DNA of 64,000 bases from Metopolophium dirhodum (lineage: Eukaryota > Arthropoda > Insecta > Hemiptera > Aphididae). Within the stretch, counting starts at the first letter, position 1. Each line of letters starts with the position of its first letter. The stretch is from contig NC_083568.1 in the NCBI RefSeq assembly GCF_019925205.1, forward strand, positions 8,492,393-8,556,392, read 5' to 3'. Positions 54,401 through 64,000 of this stretch are shown in pieces. Position numbers and translations under genes: made by a program. Under the pieces are notes generated by a model. It was given only the letters and a program-made list of their open reading frames with translations. It searched no databases and had not been told where the DNA came from.

Positions 54401-57400
54401 TGACTTCACGCAATCAAATTATTATTATATAGTAACCACTCATAAACCATTTTATTAGCATTTTTTAAGAGGCGATATTTTACAAAACAAATTATTATGA
54501 TGTAATAAACGCTAATAAAATCGTTAGATCGTCGAAATAACAAACTATGAATTGCAATAGTATACGAGCATTTAAAACTCTAGTTTCATAATACAGCGAG
54601 ACCAATTAAACCACGTAAATTATAGGTATGACATTAATTTTTCGAGTCCTTGAGAAAAGAATTAACATTTTATAAGACGATGTACGCATCATTTGTATAA
54701 AACTGTGTTGTACACGGTTAGTCAAAACTTCCTGAACAATAAAAATTGTTATCAAAAATCGTCTTCCTTATTATTATGAAAATATGTCTACTTTAATATA
54801 ATATTACGTACCTATATAGGTACACGAATATAACATGTAATTTATGACATTTCCCAATTGCAAAATTACTGAAGAAGTAAAACCTTACAATAAATGTTGA
54901 ACATCATGTTCTGTGGTTTTTGAAATAATTAAGTTTAGTTGGGGGTATACGACTATCTTTGTTTATTCTTGATAATATTTTTAATTTCGCCACAAATCAT
55001 GGACATTTTAATAAAGCCTTAACCTAGAGAACTCAATTAATCAATATGACGTCAGTTTTTACAAATTGAAATGATTTGCATTTTTTTCTCTCCGGCGCAG
55101 AATAAAACATATTCACTGCACACAAAAGGAGATCCACCTCGATACACGAGCTTTATTGTAATCTACAAATATAACAATACGAAAAAAAACTAATTATATA
55201 CCAATGGTGTTCGTTGCTGAAAAAAAATACCTTTTTATTAAAAATATATATATATATTTTCACGCCGAGCGCATTTTAGAACTATAATAATAATATAATA
55301 AATGAATGTTTGTTGTGGAGAAAAAAATTCAGATTAATATCACATCAATGCTAATGTAAAAATTGCATTGACAGCGCATTGTTTTATGCACACATATTAT
55401 AATAATATATATATGCATGATACGCTGTATATGTGTTTAACGAGTAAATGAGTTATTTTAATTTATTTATAACGTGTATAATACTCGTAAACATTATATA
55501 AGAATTATTATTATTTTTATTTTTTTGAACGATTATTACGAATATCGAAGGTCATGTCGTAGGTGCAATTCAAGTAAACTTATTCGTTATAATATATAAT
55601 ATGAGTATATTTTATTGATACAACACCGACATCGTGTGTGGATAATAAAACACCATCATAGTAATATATAATTATTTATGTAATACGAATACCTATACCT
55701 AATGACGAATAAACTCTAAACTAGATGAATTTAATGTATATGAGAATAAGAGTAGGTATTGTTAATTAATTGATTGTTTATTTATTTTATGACCATATAC
55801 CTATATGCAATCAACGTAAAAAAACATCATAAAATTGGCATTCCTGCTGCATACCGAGTATTCAAATAAAAAAAAAAAAATTTTTAAAACAATATTAAAT
55901 TGAAAAACAATAAACATGCATACATAATTTCTCGGATAATCTCGCATCATGTAGTTAACTTTGAAATTAATGATCAACAAACGATTCATATTTTATCGTC
56001 ATACGCCAATAATACCTATCATCAACAACTTTATTATTTTACAATAATGGATAAATTACAATGTTAAAATAATTTTATTTCGATCACAGTACCAGTAACT
56101 GATTTAAATGATATTTTTTTACTCACGCAACCTATAAAATAATATAATATATACAATAAGTGTTATGCGAAGAGGTGTCGGGTTGATTGTGGGTGCAGAA
56201 AGCAAGAGCCAAGAGTCTTTCCATTAAAGGCACTTCAGGCATTAAATGATATGAAACAAAATAAAACTGTCATTGGCTGCAGAGCCCAACATCATTGTGT
56301 TCAGTGCGGAATTTAGTGATAGACATTAAACAATTCAATTTTACATTTTATATTAATGGAGTGTAATTTTATTTTACTTATATTATTAGTGGTTAGTGCA
56401 GCATGCAATTTAAACTTTTAACTGCCGGTCATGTTTATAGGTAGCGTGTACAATTTTTCTTTCGGTTTGTAGTGTTTTATCTTCTCTCTCTTTAGTTTTT
56501 TTTATTCATAAAATCAGAAAATGTAGTGATGTTGGTATAGGATATAGAATATAATTATTAATGGCTTAAACATCTTAAACTAAACAGCTTAGAAAAACCA
56601 ATGGACATTTAACTCTTGTATAGATCTCCTCTTCTTGGTGGTGGTTACACAATGAACAATTATATAGAAAAGATGAATTTTATAAATACGGGAAAAAATG
56701 TTACCCATTAAAAATAGTTTAAAATAATTGCTGTATTGATCCTTGTCGATAATTTAAACACGTTATTTTATATTTAACAGTTCGTAAAGCTTTCTTTCAG
56801 CGTAGGTTTATTATAATAAATTTAGTGTTCATAATTAGTAATTAGCTACTAAATAGGTACTAATCACTATAAAAAATATACATATTAGTTCGACGGCCGT
56901 CACCTCAACAGTTCATTTAATATTTAAATCGTTGTCCGTATAATATTATATTATCGTGTAAAGTGTTATTTTTTTATCTTTTGTTGATAATATAAAATAT
57001 ACAAACACTATAAGGTGTTAATTATATTATTTATTTTATAAATACCAAGATTATTATTATCATCATCATCACCACATTTGTGTGTTTGGATACAATAATA
57101 GCAATGTAGCAGTCATCGTAACGATATCATCACATAGTATACAATAATATAACATTAAGTAAAACATTATTATTTTCGCCATTGCACTTGCATATAATAC
57201 ATAATATTATATATTATTCAGAAACAGCGAGGTCGAGCGAAAGGTTGCTCTGATGCGGTTTTATTATACGAATGCGAACCTTTTAACAACGATACATTAT
57301 CCATGTGCATCATCATCATTATGCTAAACGGTCTTAACAAAATGCTTGTTACGGGACACTCGGCGGACGTCTAATTTTAAATGCTAAATTAGCGTTTAAT

Positions 57401-58090
57401 AAACAAATAATTAGTAAAGCACACGGAAAGCATTAATTGATTGCGCGGTAAAATATCGTACGAAATTGAATATACTTAATAGACATCAATGCCAAAAAAA
57501 CAAAACAATTAACATACGCGACATAATATTATAATAATAGGTATGCCTACGTAATAGTACATTGATATTAAATCGTCGTTAGGTATATAATTTACTATAA
57601 TATAATAAGGATGAGTGAATTTTATTTTCGTAGCAGTCGAACGCCCGCGTAAGCCGTGAGTACCATAATGCGCATAATATGTGCACAGGAGATAGGTATA
57701 AAGTGCGTGGTTTATAAAAATGGAAATTATATTATTATCATGTATTGTCGTACATTCGTCAACGTCCGCTGCAGTGCCTCTATACACGGTGAGGTATAGA
57801 AAATTAGAATATAAAACGCTAAGCGTTCGGACTTACACGTTCATAATATATTTGGTTTTTGCAAACACAATTATTCACCGAACGGCCGAACTTTGACGTG
57901 CCTATATTACTTATTAGTTATTAGTGTCCGTCCAACGTTCGGCGCGTTATCAACTTAACAATATTATGATATACCTACAGTAAAATTATCGTACATGGTA
58001 TAAAATTTTGTCGTTTTTATGTTTCAGTTATGTCCAGTGATGCGAACAGTGTGAACGATATATATCAGGGGTTCATTAACAGCAGCGCAA
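45456..58090 (+). CDS. 5' coding exons of an unidentified long-intron gene (continues beyond the window)
   Basis: Exon 1 (coding part 45456-45486) starts at an ATG in good context (gaaaccATGG), encodes MDPITRFKRE plus one base, and ends at a strong donor (G|GTAAGC). Exon 2 (58028-58090) follows a TTTATGTTTCAG acceptor and ends at a strong GTGAGT donor. The split codon becomes GTT (Val) and the frame stays open, giving VMSSDANSVNDIYQGFINSS and then Ala, 31 residues in all, with one base carried into the next exon. The two exons stand out in base composition from the AT-rich intron. No further exon could be seen before 64000, so the gene extends to the right. The N-terminus is polar, with no signal peptide or membrane segment, which suggests a cytosolic or nuclear protein or a cytosolic N-tail. 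I do not recognise the family. The second exon has its own ATG two bases in, so an alternative upstream exon could also feed it. Confidence 0.6.
45877..46042 (+). mobile_element. Retroposed insert (LINE/SINE-type 3' end) with 12-bp target duplication
   Basis: The insert starts with a T-rich tract and ends in a poly-A run (46021-46044), preceded by a unique GC-containing segment (CCAATGGCCATAGTCGCCGC). It is flanked by identical 12-bp direct repeats AATTAACGATCT at 45865-45876 and 46043-46054. This structure is diagnostic of target-primed reverse transcription. There is no coding capacity, so it is a 5'-truncated LINE or a SINE. It lies in the first intron of the plus-strand gene. Confidence 0.8.
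48760..49620. promoter_or_regulatory. CpG-enriched intronic patch
   Basis: CG-rich blocks (48760-49060, 49400-49460, 49580-49620) alternate with ATT and AC microsatellites inside the long plus-strand intron. It may be an alternative promoter or enhancer, since neighbouring islands mark first exons. Open frames here are low-complexity, and one contains the duplicated 24-bp motif. No exon identified. Confidence 0.25.
48856..48912. repeat. Short tandem duplication (24-bp motif, 33-bp period)
   Basis: GAAAACGTCGATTTCCATCA followed by GCGT occurs at 48856-48879 and again exactly at 48889-48912, within a CpG-rich patch of the intron. Confidence 0.85.
49863..50645. mobile_element. Probable degenerate foldback/TIR element
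   Basis: The left (about 49870-50340) and right (about 50390-50640) halves are imperfect inverted repeats. Outer ends share a TCATTTCAAAAAGTACGAATG-like motif, with TTAATACTTTTTGAATAATG at the right. Inner ends share ATGAGTTGTAGGTATTTAAA, with TTTAAATACTTATAACT at the right. The centre holds a short GC-richer loop (GTGGTCTGCGGTTACCCCAC). No coding capacity; boundaries approximate. Confidence 0.5.
51688..51706. repeat. G19 homopolymer
   Basis: Nineteen consecutive G, the longest G/C run in the window, in the intron of the plus-strand gene. Confidence 0.9.
56161..56316 (+). other. Cys-rich open stretch, possible exon or transposon relic
   Basis: After an AATAAG acceptor-like end of an AT tract, 51 codons are open up to TAG (56314-56316). 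The translation has seven Cys and two His, including a dense C-x4-C-x3-C-x1-C cluster (CYAKRCRVDCGC) and CRAQHHCVQC near the end, reminiscent of a zinc-binding fragment. Composition is clearly less AT-rich than either flank. It lies inside the long plus-strand intron. No ATG start and no matching donor are apparent, so it may be a relic. Confidence 0.25.
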
Positions 58091-58181
58091 GTGAGTTCAT
58101 CCTTAAAATATTAAATTATTACTACTATATCTATCATAATTTATTTTCGGACATCCTGTCCACCTCTATTGCAGTGTTAGC

Positions 58182-58468
58182 CAGTGGAGGATTTACGGGG
58201 GGAAGGGGGTAAACGGGTACTGGAACCACCCCCAGACACCGACATAAATATTTATTTTATATTATGTACAGCGTGTACACCAGTGACTAGCATATATAGG
58301 GTTATTCATATACCTATTTCAAATCTACTGAAATAATATTATGCGTTCGATAGTTATTTTTAATTTTTCAACAATTATACATTTATAAAAATAATAGGTA
58401 CCTTTTAAATATAATATATTATTTTTCAGGACCCCCACCCACAGATAAATGTCGAAAATCCTCCGCTG
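58182..58468. mobile_element. hAT-like MITE, imperfect target duplication
   Basis: It begins CAGTGGAGGATTTACGGGGG and ends AAAATCCTCCGCTG. TIR similarity is CAGTGGAGGATTT versus CAGCGGAGGATTT. The 8-bp flanks GTGTTAGC (58174-58181) and CTGTTGGC (58469-58476) match at 6 of 8 positions, consistent with an old hAT insertion. It sits 91 bp after the donor of the exon ending at 58090, so it lies within the next intron. Confidence 0.7.
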
Positions 58469-58783
58469 CTGTTGGCACATAACAGACTATATACAGCCTA
58501 TATATATATATATATCTAATATAATTTTAAATACGTTTATAAAATAAATTGTGATATTATCATCGTAATATTGGCCACTCGCGAGTTACATAATACCGCG
58601 GCGGGTACAGTGTAGACCTTATAATTATTATTTGTGTGTGGCTAACGTTCAATTATTATTTCGCCCGTATGAGTGTGTGTACTACGTCTATACTTATCGC
58701 GGTAATTGTATATACACATTGAACACTAATACCAGATTCGGTACGCACATATTGTAATATTATTATAGGTATTATACATATAT

Positions 58784-59516
58784 AGGTACACGTGATAAAA
58801 GAATATTATAATATGCATTTTAGGACTTCGGAACTTCGGTGCGATTGCCGCGGTAAAATTTAAACCGTCGATCGGCAAACAATTTTTCAAATCGTAAAAA
58901 ATTCAAATTTTGCCGGTGAAATGGCCATAGTATGTGTTTGCACAAAGATCTGCCAGCCCCCTTCGCGATTCGCGGTGCAGTTCGCGCACATTATAATAGA
59001 TAGATACCTAATAATAATAATTATTACCGGTCGCAATTATTACTATACGAGTTGCGAAAATATGACTGCTAATAATAATTACAATAATTGATACCCACAC
59101 GCAGAACCACTATACTATACTCGCGGTACCTACAACTCAGGGTTTTCAGGTACACGCCGTAATAGAATATTATAATATTCATTTTAGCAATATTCGGAAC
59201 TTCGGTGCGATTGCCGCAGTAAAATTTACAGCGTCGATCGGCAAACAATTTTTCAAATCGTACAAAATTCCAATTTTGCCGGTGAAATGACTATAGTATG
59301 TGTTTGCACAAAGATCTGCCAGCCCCCTTCGCGATTCGCGGTGCAGTTCGCGCACATTATAATAGATAGATACCTAATAATACAATTATTATTACCGGTC
59401 GCAATTATTACTATACGAGTTGCGAAAATACGACTGCTAATAATAATAACAATAATTGATACCCACACGCAGAACCACTATACTATACTCGCGGTACCTA
59501 CAACTCGGGGTTTTCA
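58784..59516. repeat. Tandem duplication of a unit of about 366 bp
   Basis: Copy 1 (58784-59147) and copy 2 (59148-59516) both begin AGGTACACG, share GAACTTCGGTGCGATTGCCG, GATCTGCCAGCCCCCTTCGC and CCCACACGCAGAACCAC, and end GGTACCTACAACTC(A/G)GGGTTTTC. Offsets between matched points run from 364 to 368 bp, so only tiny indels separate the copies. Substitutions are few, so the duplication is recent. Each unit is CpG-containing and non-coding. It lies downstream of the second exon of the plus-strand gene, presumably in an intron. Confidence 0.9.
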
Positions 59517-61049
59517 TTTCGTAATGGACGGTACGGGTGCGTTGTTCGTAATAACATAATATTATTATTATAACTGGCTACTATAGTCGGTGGCGTGTAC
59601 ATGGATATTATATTAATATGATATTTTGTACGGCAAAACTGCAGCCCGTTATTACAAAAATTAAACCGCTCTCACGTTATAATAATATCATGCCTAATAT
59701 ATAATATTATTATTGTGCACGTCGTTACGGTGGACGTAATATTATATATATATATACGTTTTGCACTTTGGCAAAATTAACGTAATTTCGAACAGAGCTT
59801 TGCGAGCGTCACTGCAGTTTCAGGCGAAGAGCCGACTGTCTTCGAAGGAACCTCTAATATTATACATTATTTCACACGGGGGCAGTGTATATTATTATTT
59901 AGGACTGTGTGGCTTGACGAGAGAAAATTTATTAATCCCGGCTATGGACTTTATTTAAGGGGCAACAGTTAGGCAATTCCTAAACTAGGTGTCGGTTAGA
60001 CCTCCGCGTAAACAGTTATTACAATATTTACAACTCGAACTGGAATGCTGACACTCGTACGCACATGCCCCGTGTCAATAATTCGATAACTGTACCTATA
60101 CAATTCAATTTACGAATTTCATACGGCTATACCAAATTATTGTTATGATAAAATTAAAATTGGTCTGATTTCAATTTTTAACTTTGAAAATAAGATTTCG
60201 ATTAGGTTGAAAATCTACAGGTCGTACTTAACACTTTCCGGTTTTAGTTTAATTACAATAAATTATGATTTGATATAATCCATGTTTTCAAGTTTTCAAT
60301 TACAGTGCAAAATTAAATAATATGATTAAATATTTTCAAAGTGTTCCGTACAATCTATATAGACGTTTGATAAATTCAGATCTTTTTTCCTGAATTAAAA
60401 TCAAACAACGTAAAGTAACTTTAATTTTAACGAAACTTTAGGTCTTTAAAATTAAAATTCGCGGTAGTAGCAAGATAGCCCCTTTAGGTTTATTTTTTTT
60501 TTAAACACTCGGCGGCCGTCGGTTTTTTGGTTTCGTCTCTTGCGAAAATTTTGCGTGTTTTTCTGCGGAGAGCTCTTTGATCTCCGAAGAGTTGTTAATA
60601 ATAACTTATTATAACATTATAATAGGTCCCCCGGCCGTCCGTCGAGTTTCCTTTTCAATTAATGTATTGTAAAATTGTAACCGAATGTGCGTGTGCTCAA
60701 CGGCTTTGAAATCGGAAACGACCATTGATCGTGTTTACCGCGGTATTTACCATAACGACACATTGACACAACCGTCTCGTCTGCAATAACTGTTATTAAT
60801 AAAATACAACAATATTGAAGGCGATTGGTATAATATATTTTTTGTGGCACGCTTTAACTGTATTATGCAATCCTTACGGATAGGCAACACAAACGACATC
60901 GCACGTGCATTTAAAATATCGATGTTTTAACGAGGCTGACACACGTGTATTGCACGTCTTGTAATAATATTATTATTACGATATTATAATATTTTGTTTG
61001 TAAACACGTGACCGATATTCGTGATCGCCCGCCCCAACGATTTCAGAAT

Positions 61050-61065
61050 GGGGGGGGGGGGGGGG
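61050..61065. repeat. G16 homopolymer
   Basis: Sixteen consecutive G in otherwise AT-rich DNA. Confidence 0.9.
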
Positions 61066-62016
61066 TGTAACTGCAACCTTACCTAACCGAAATATTCGAA
61101 TTGCACTCGATATAAATCATTAACTACATTTAACAACATTAACTATTCATTTTAGCTGATAATATTGGCACGTGTGTGTATCGAGTATCAATCGATTTAA
61201 TAACACAACTACGTTATTATTTTCACGATTAGTACGTAACTAATTTAGAAATATATTTAAATACATATTTTTATGCTATTGATTTTGAACAGTGACTATG
61301 TAATTTTTAAATTGTAGACATTTATTAACTCTGAAAAAAAGAACTCGTTTTCATATTATTGTCTATTAGTTTAAAAATAATAAATATATTTTTATATTAT
61401 CATTTTTAAATAAATTGTAGCTATATTATAATAATATATAAAAACAATAATCTTTAGATATTAAAAATACATAATATTATTATTTTTCCAGCCATCGGCT
61501 GATATTCGTTAATAAATAGGTTTCGTGTAATAATCAGAACGAGTGCATTTTCATTTTTCTGTCTCGAGTGCAATTTTGATCTTACCCTATTTCGGTTCAT
61601 ACACTCACTCGACGGTATTATGATAATATTATTATGTCTTTGAATCGGACGCACGTTTGTAGGATGCAGGGTGGCTCCTACAGGTTCTCGCGGCCAACTA
61701 AAATATTCCAATAACAATAATTGTATATTATGCTGTGGCATATCGAGAAACTTGGTGACCATAGGGCCTATAGGAGGTGGAGACCTCCTTAAACATGAAA
61801 ATTAAATTATTTAATACCGGTGCTGCAGAAAGGGTCTGATGTTAGAAGCTAATAAAAAAATGATAATAATTGTAATAATATTGCAATCTTATTGAAAGTA
61901 CTTGCAAAATGTATTTAAAACAATAGCATCGTAAACTCAAAAGTGATCTTGTCCAGCCTTCGTGCGAAAAAATTAATTTTTCAGTTTTTAAATTGAAATG
62001 CCACGTTAAAAAGCCA

Positions 62017-62032
62017 CCCCCCCCCCCCCCCC
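62017..62032. repeat. C16 homopolymer
   Basis: Sixteen consecutive C followed by AACATGTGCGTCGGAGGCTC. The GC-rich edge looks like a transposon terminus, but no partner end was found. Confidence 0.9.
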
Positions 62033-64000
62033 AACATGTGCGTCGGAGGCTCCGGCCTATATACGCCGCCGATTGTAACAATGTGGTCATGCAGAGATGT
62101 ATATTATAGTGCACGGGTAGTATACTGGACTAGTATGTAATGGGTATTCGCTAATGTTCGGGTCATTTGTGTAACACACGCTAATTACCCGTACGCCACA
62201 TATTATTATGTACTAGGTGTGTGACAATAATAACGACGTTGCGTAATACAATTTCATAAACGAGTTAAACGACTGCGGTTGTACTAAGTACCTATACAGG
62301 TAATATAGGTACCCATTATGTGTATATATATATATTACATATTAGTATATTACATATATATATATATTAAACAAGCGGAAGATCCGCCGAAAACATTGTG
62401 ATGATTGCGCAATGTCACACGCCGCGGTCGCGACGGATAACGACGATGGGTAAATCATTAGTGGCCCACGGGTTGTGTTTGTTAATAATATACATCACGA
62501 CGTACGATATAATATTGTCATGAGCATTAAAAAGCAATAATATAATATTTTTATCCTTTGTTCGCAAGGCGACACGCGCGTGATTTTATAACACCTAGGT
62601 TTAATTTTATTTGTTTACATTGTAAACTTTACAACCAGATGAATACAATATATTATAATGGAGCCGCTAAAAAGAATTGTGTTATACTGCACGTGTAGTA
62701 GGATGACACCGCTATCGCAAATTAATGTTATATTGCACCTCGGGTACCTATATGTTAAATGTTTTATGCCTTACATTCGTTCGCTCAGCGTCAAGCCGGG
62801 TTCACACTACACCGTGTCGTGTAGACTGGGTGTAGTTTCGCGTTTTCATGTTTATACCAAAAATGCAATACCAACGATATGAATATTCCGCCCGATGATA
62901 ACATATTAATATAATTTGGGGGCGGAGTCCCTTAAAATTCAAAGGTTGTAATATCACCATCTAAAAGTTTATTTTTACCTTTTAAATAGGTACCTAGCAA
63001 TAAGTATATGTGTCTGAAAAAATATTGAAATATTGGATATTTTGGACTTATTATGACAGTTAATATATTACACAATTAAATATGTAATATTTATAATATA
63101 CAAATTCTTAGTTAACATTTGGTAACTAAAATTACATTTTACCTCCATCATGGGACATTCGTTTTTCTTCTATTTAAAATAAATACAATATTCAATACTT
63201 ACTTGAAACAAATATAATTAAAACAAATAATAAGAAAAATGTGATATTATTATTATCATCTTTGAAATGTTAAAATTCTAAATGGTAAGAAAAATTAAAT
63301 TTTTGAAATAATTTTGAAATAAGGTACATACAGGAGGGATGACCCTAAATACGAAAAGTGTTATTTAGGACCTTTTGTTGGGATACTGGGACGCTGCAAA
63401 CACATACGAGACAATCCCATGAATTACTTACTTATAATTTTCTTCTTAGAATTTCCCAACTTACAGCAAAGACTTTAAAACTGTGAATATGAGTTTTTCA
63501 AAAGAATAATATTTATTTCTAATATACCTGTGTGTATTATAAAGATAGTGATATTTTCCAGAGTTCAATAAAGTCCAGCATTGCTCGCCAGAAGGCATTT
63601 AGCGAAAATTGTTTTTGTTTTTAATTTATATTATGGCCATAATATCGAGTTATGTTCCATCATATTTTTCTAGTAAGAAGCAAGAAGTTATTATTATTTC
63701 TCAATTCTTACTATGTTCTACTATATTATTATTATTATGAAAAAGTACGATGCTGATTATTTTCCCCCTCGATCTTTAAATTTAACTAATATATACGTAC
63801 GATTTCTACTATTTTTGTAATCATTTTTTTTTATTTACTCGCGATAGCTTTAAGTACCATGTAACTATGAGTGTTTCTAAGAAATAATAATGGTGTCTGA
63901 TTATTAATGTTGTATGCCTGTAGTAGTTATTGCCTCATTATTATTTGATTTTTTTGTTTTTGTCATCGCGGCGTATAGTTTGTCCGCTATAATATCACCG

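Larger units (their letters stand above)
45487..58027 (+). other. Large first intron (about 12.5 kb)
   Basis: Bounded by GTAAGC at the left and TTTCAG at the right, both in phase 1. The interior is AT-rich with no convincing exon on either strand. It contains a retroposed insert (45877-46042), a CpG-rich patch (about 48760-49620), a foldback element (about 49863-50645), a run of 19 G (51688-51706) and a small Cys-rich ORF (56161-56316). Confidence 0.55.
59517..64000. other. Non-coding, probably intronic region of the plus-strand gene
   Basis: No further exon with good splice sites was seen. It holds two 16-nt G/C runs, AT microsatellites at about 62325-62368, and a TE-end-like motif GCCGGGTTCACACTACACCG near 62794. 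Confidence 0.45.

Noticed and set aside
61760..62090. GC-rich block with a C16 tract and GTCGGAGGCTCCGGCCTATA, possibly a transposon end
   Set aside because: No inverted partner or duplication was found, so it is recorded only as a homopolymer.
62658..62882. 74-codon plus-strand ORF beginning MEPLKRIVLY
   Set aside because: It overlaps a repeat-like CCGGGTTCACACTACACCG motif and has no splice-site or domain support.

Overview
This is a eukaryotic nuclear window, and most of it is non-coding. It is strongly A+T-rich, full of short palindromes such as ATAATATTAT and TAGGTACCTA, and broken by small CpG-rich islands. It carries several short non-autonomous DNA transposons, poly-A retroposed pieces and long G or C homopolymers. 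Together with an insect-style MADF-BESS gene, this texture suggests a hemipteran, most likely an aphid. That is an inference from sequence style; no diagnostic marker gene is present.

Two protein-coding loci can be supported by splice-site and reading-frame logic. The first is a complete three-exon gene on the minus strand (coding span 40986 down to 40064). It encodes a 239-residue MADF-BESS transcriptional regulator of the Adf1-like class, with a small intron 1, an even smaller intron 2, a poly-A signal near 39780 and a large GC-rich promoter island upstream (to about 41720). The second is the 5' part of a plus-strand gene. Its 31-nt first coding exon (45456-45486) joins in frame, across a 12.5-kb intron, to a 63-nt second exon (58028-58090), and the gene then continues beyond the window. 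Its first 31 residues are visible but I do not recognise the product.

Weaker coding candidates are an acidic ORF at about 5851-6303 (minus), a 57-codon membrane-protein-like ORF at 14222-14395 (minus), a Cys-rich stretch at 56161-56316 (plus), an ORF at 29500-29832 (minus), and a possible first exon ending in a strong donor at 26246 (plus).

Region by region: 1-14200 is AT-rich intergenic DNA with one orphan ORF and one hAT-type MITE (12005-12240). 14600-15550 is a CpG island with no convincing gene. 16662-17099 is a long-TIR MITE. 17632-17765 is a probable truncated LINE 3' end. 18000-18600 holds microsatellites. 24690-26250 is a second CpG island ending in a probable first exon, followed at once by a textbook hAT MITE (26366-26534). 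26.5-39.7 kb is gene-poor. 39.8-41.7 kb is the MADF-BESS gene. 42.0-42.9 kb is a cluster of a pogo-like MITE and a foldback element. 45.4-58.1 kb is the start of the second gene, whose intron carries a retroposed insert with a perfect 12-bp target duplication and a foldback element. 58.2-59.5 kb contains another hAT-like MITE and a tandem duplication of a unit of about 366 bp. The rest is non-coding.

I found no sign of a novel multi-gene system, RNA genes or CRISPR-like arrays. The most interesting material is the transposon and repeat structure, the unexplained CpG islands and the unidentified long-intron gene.
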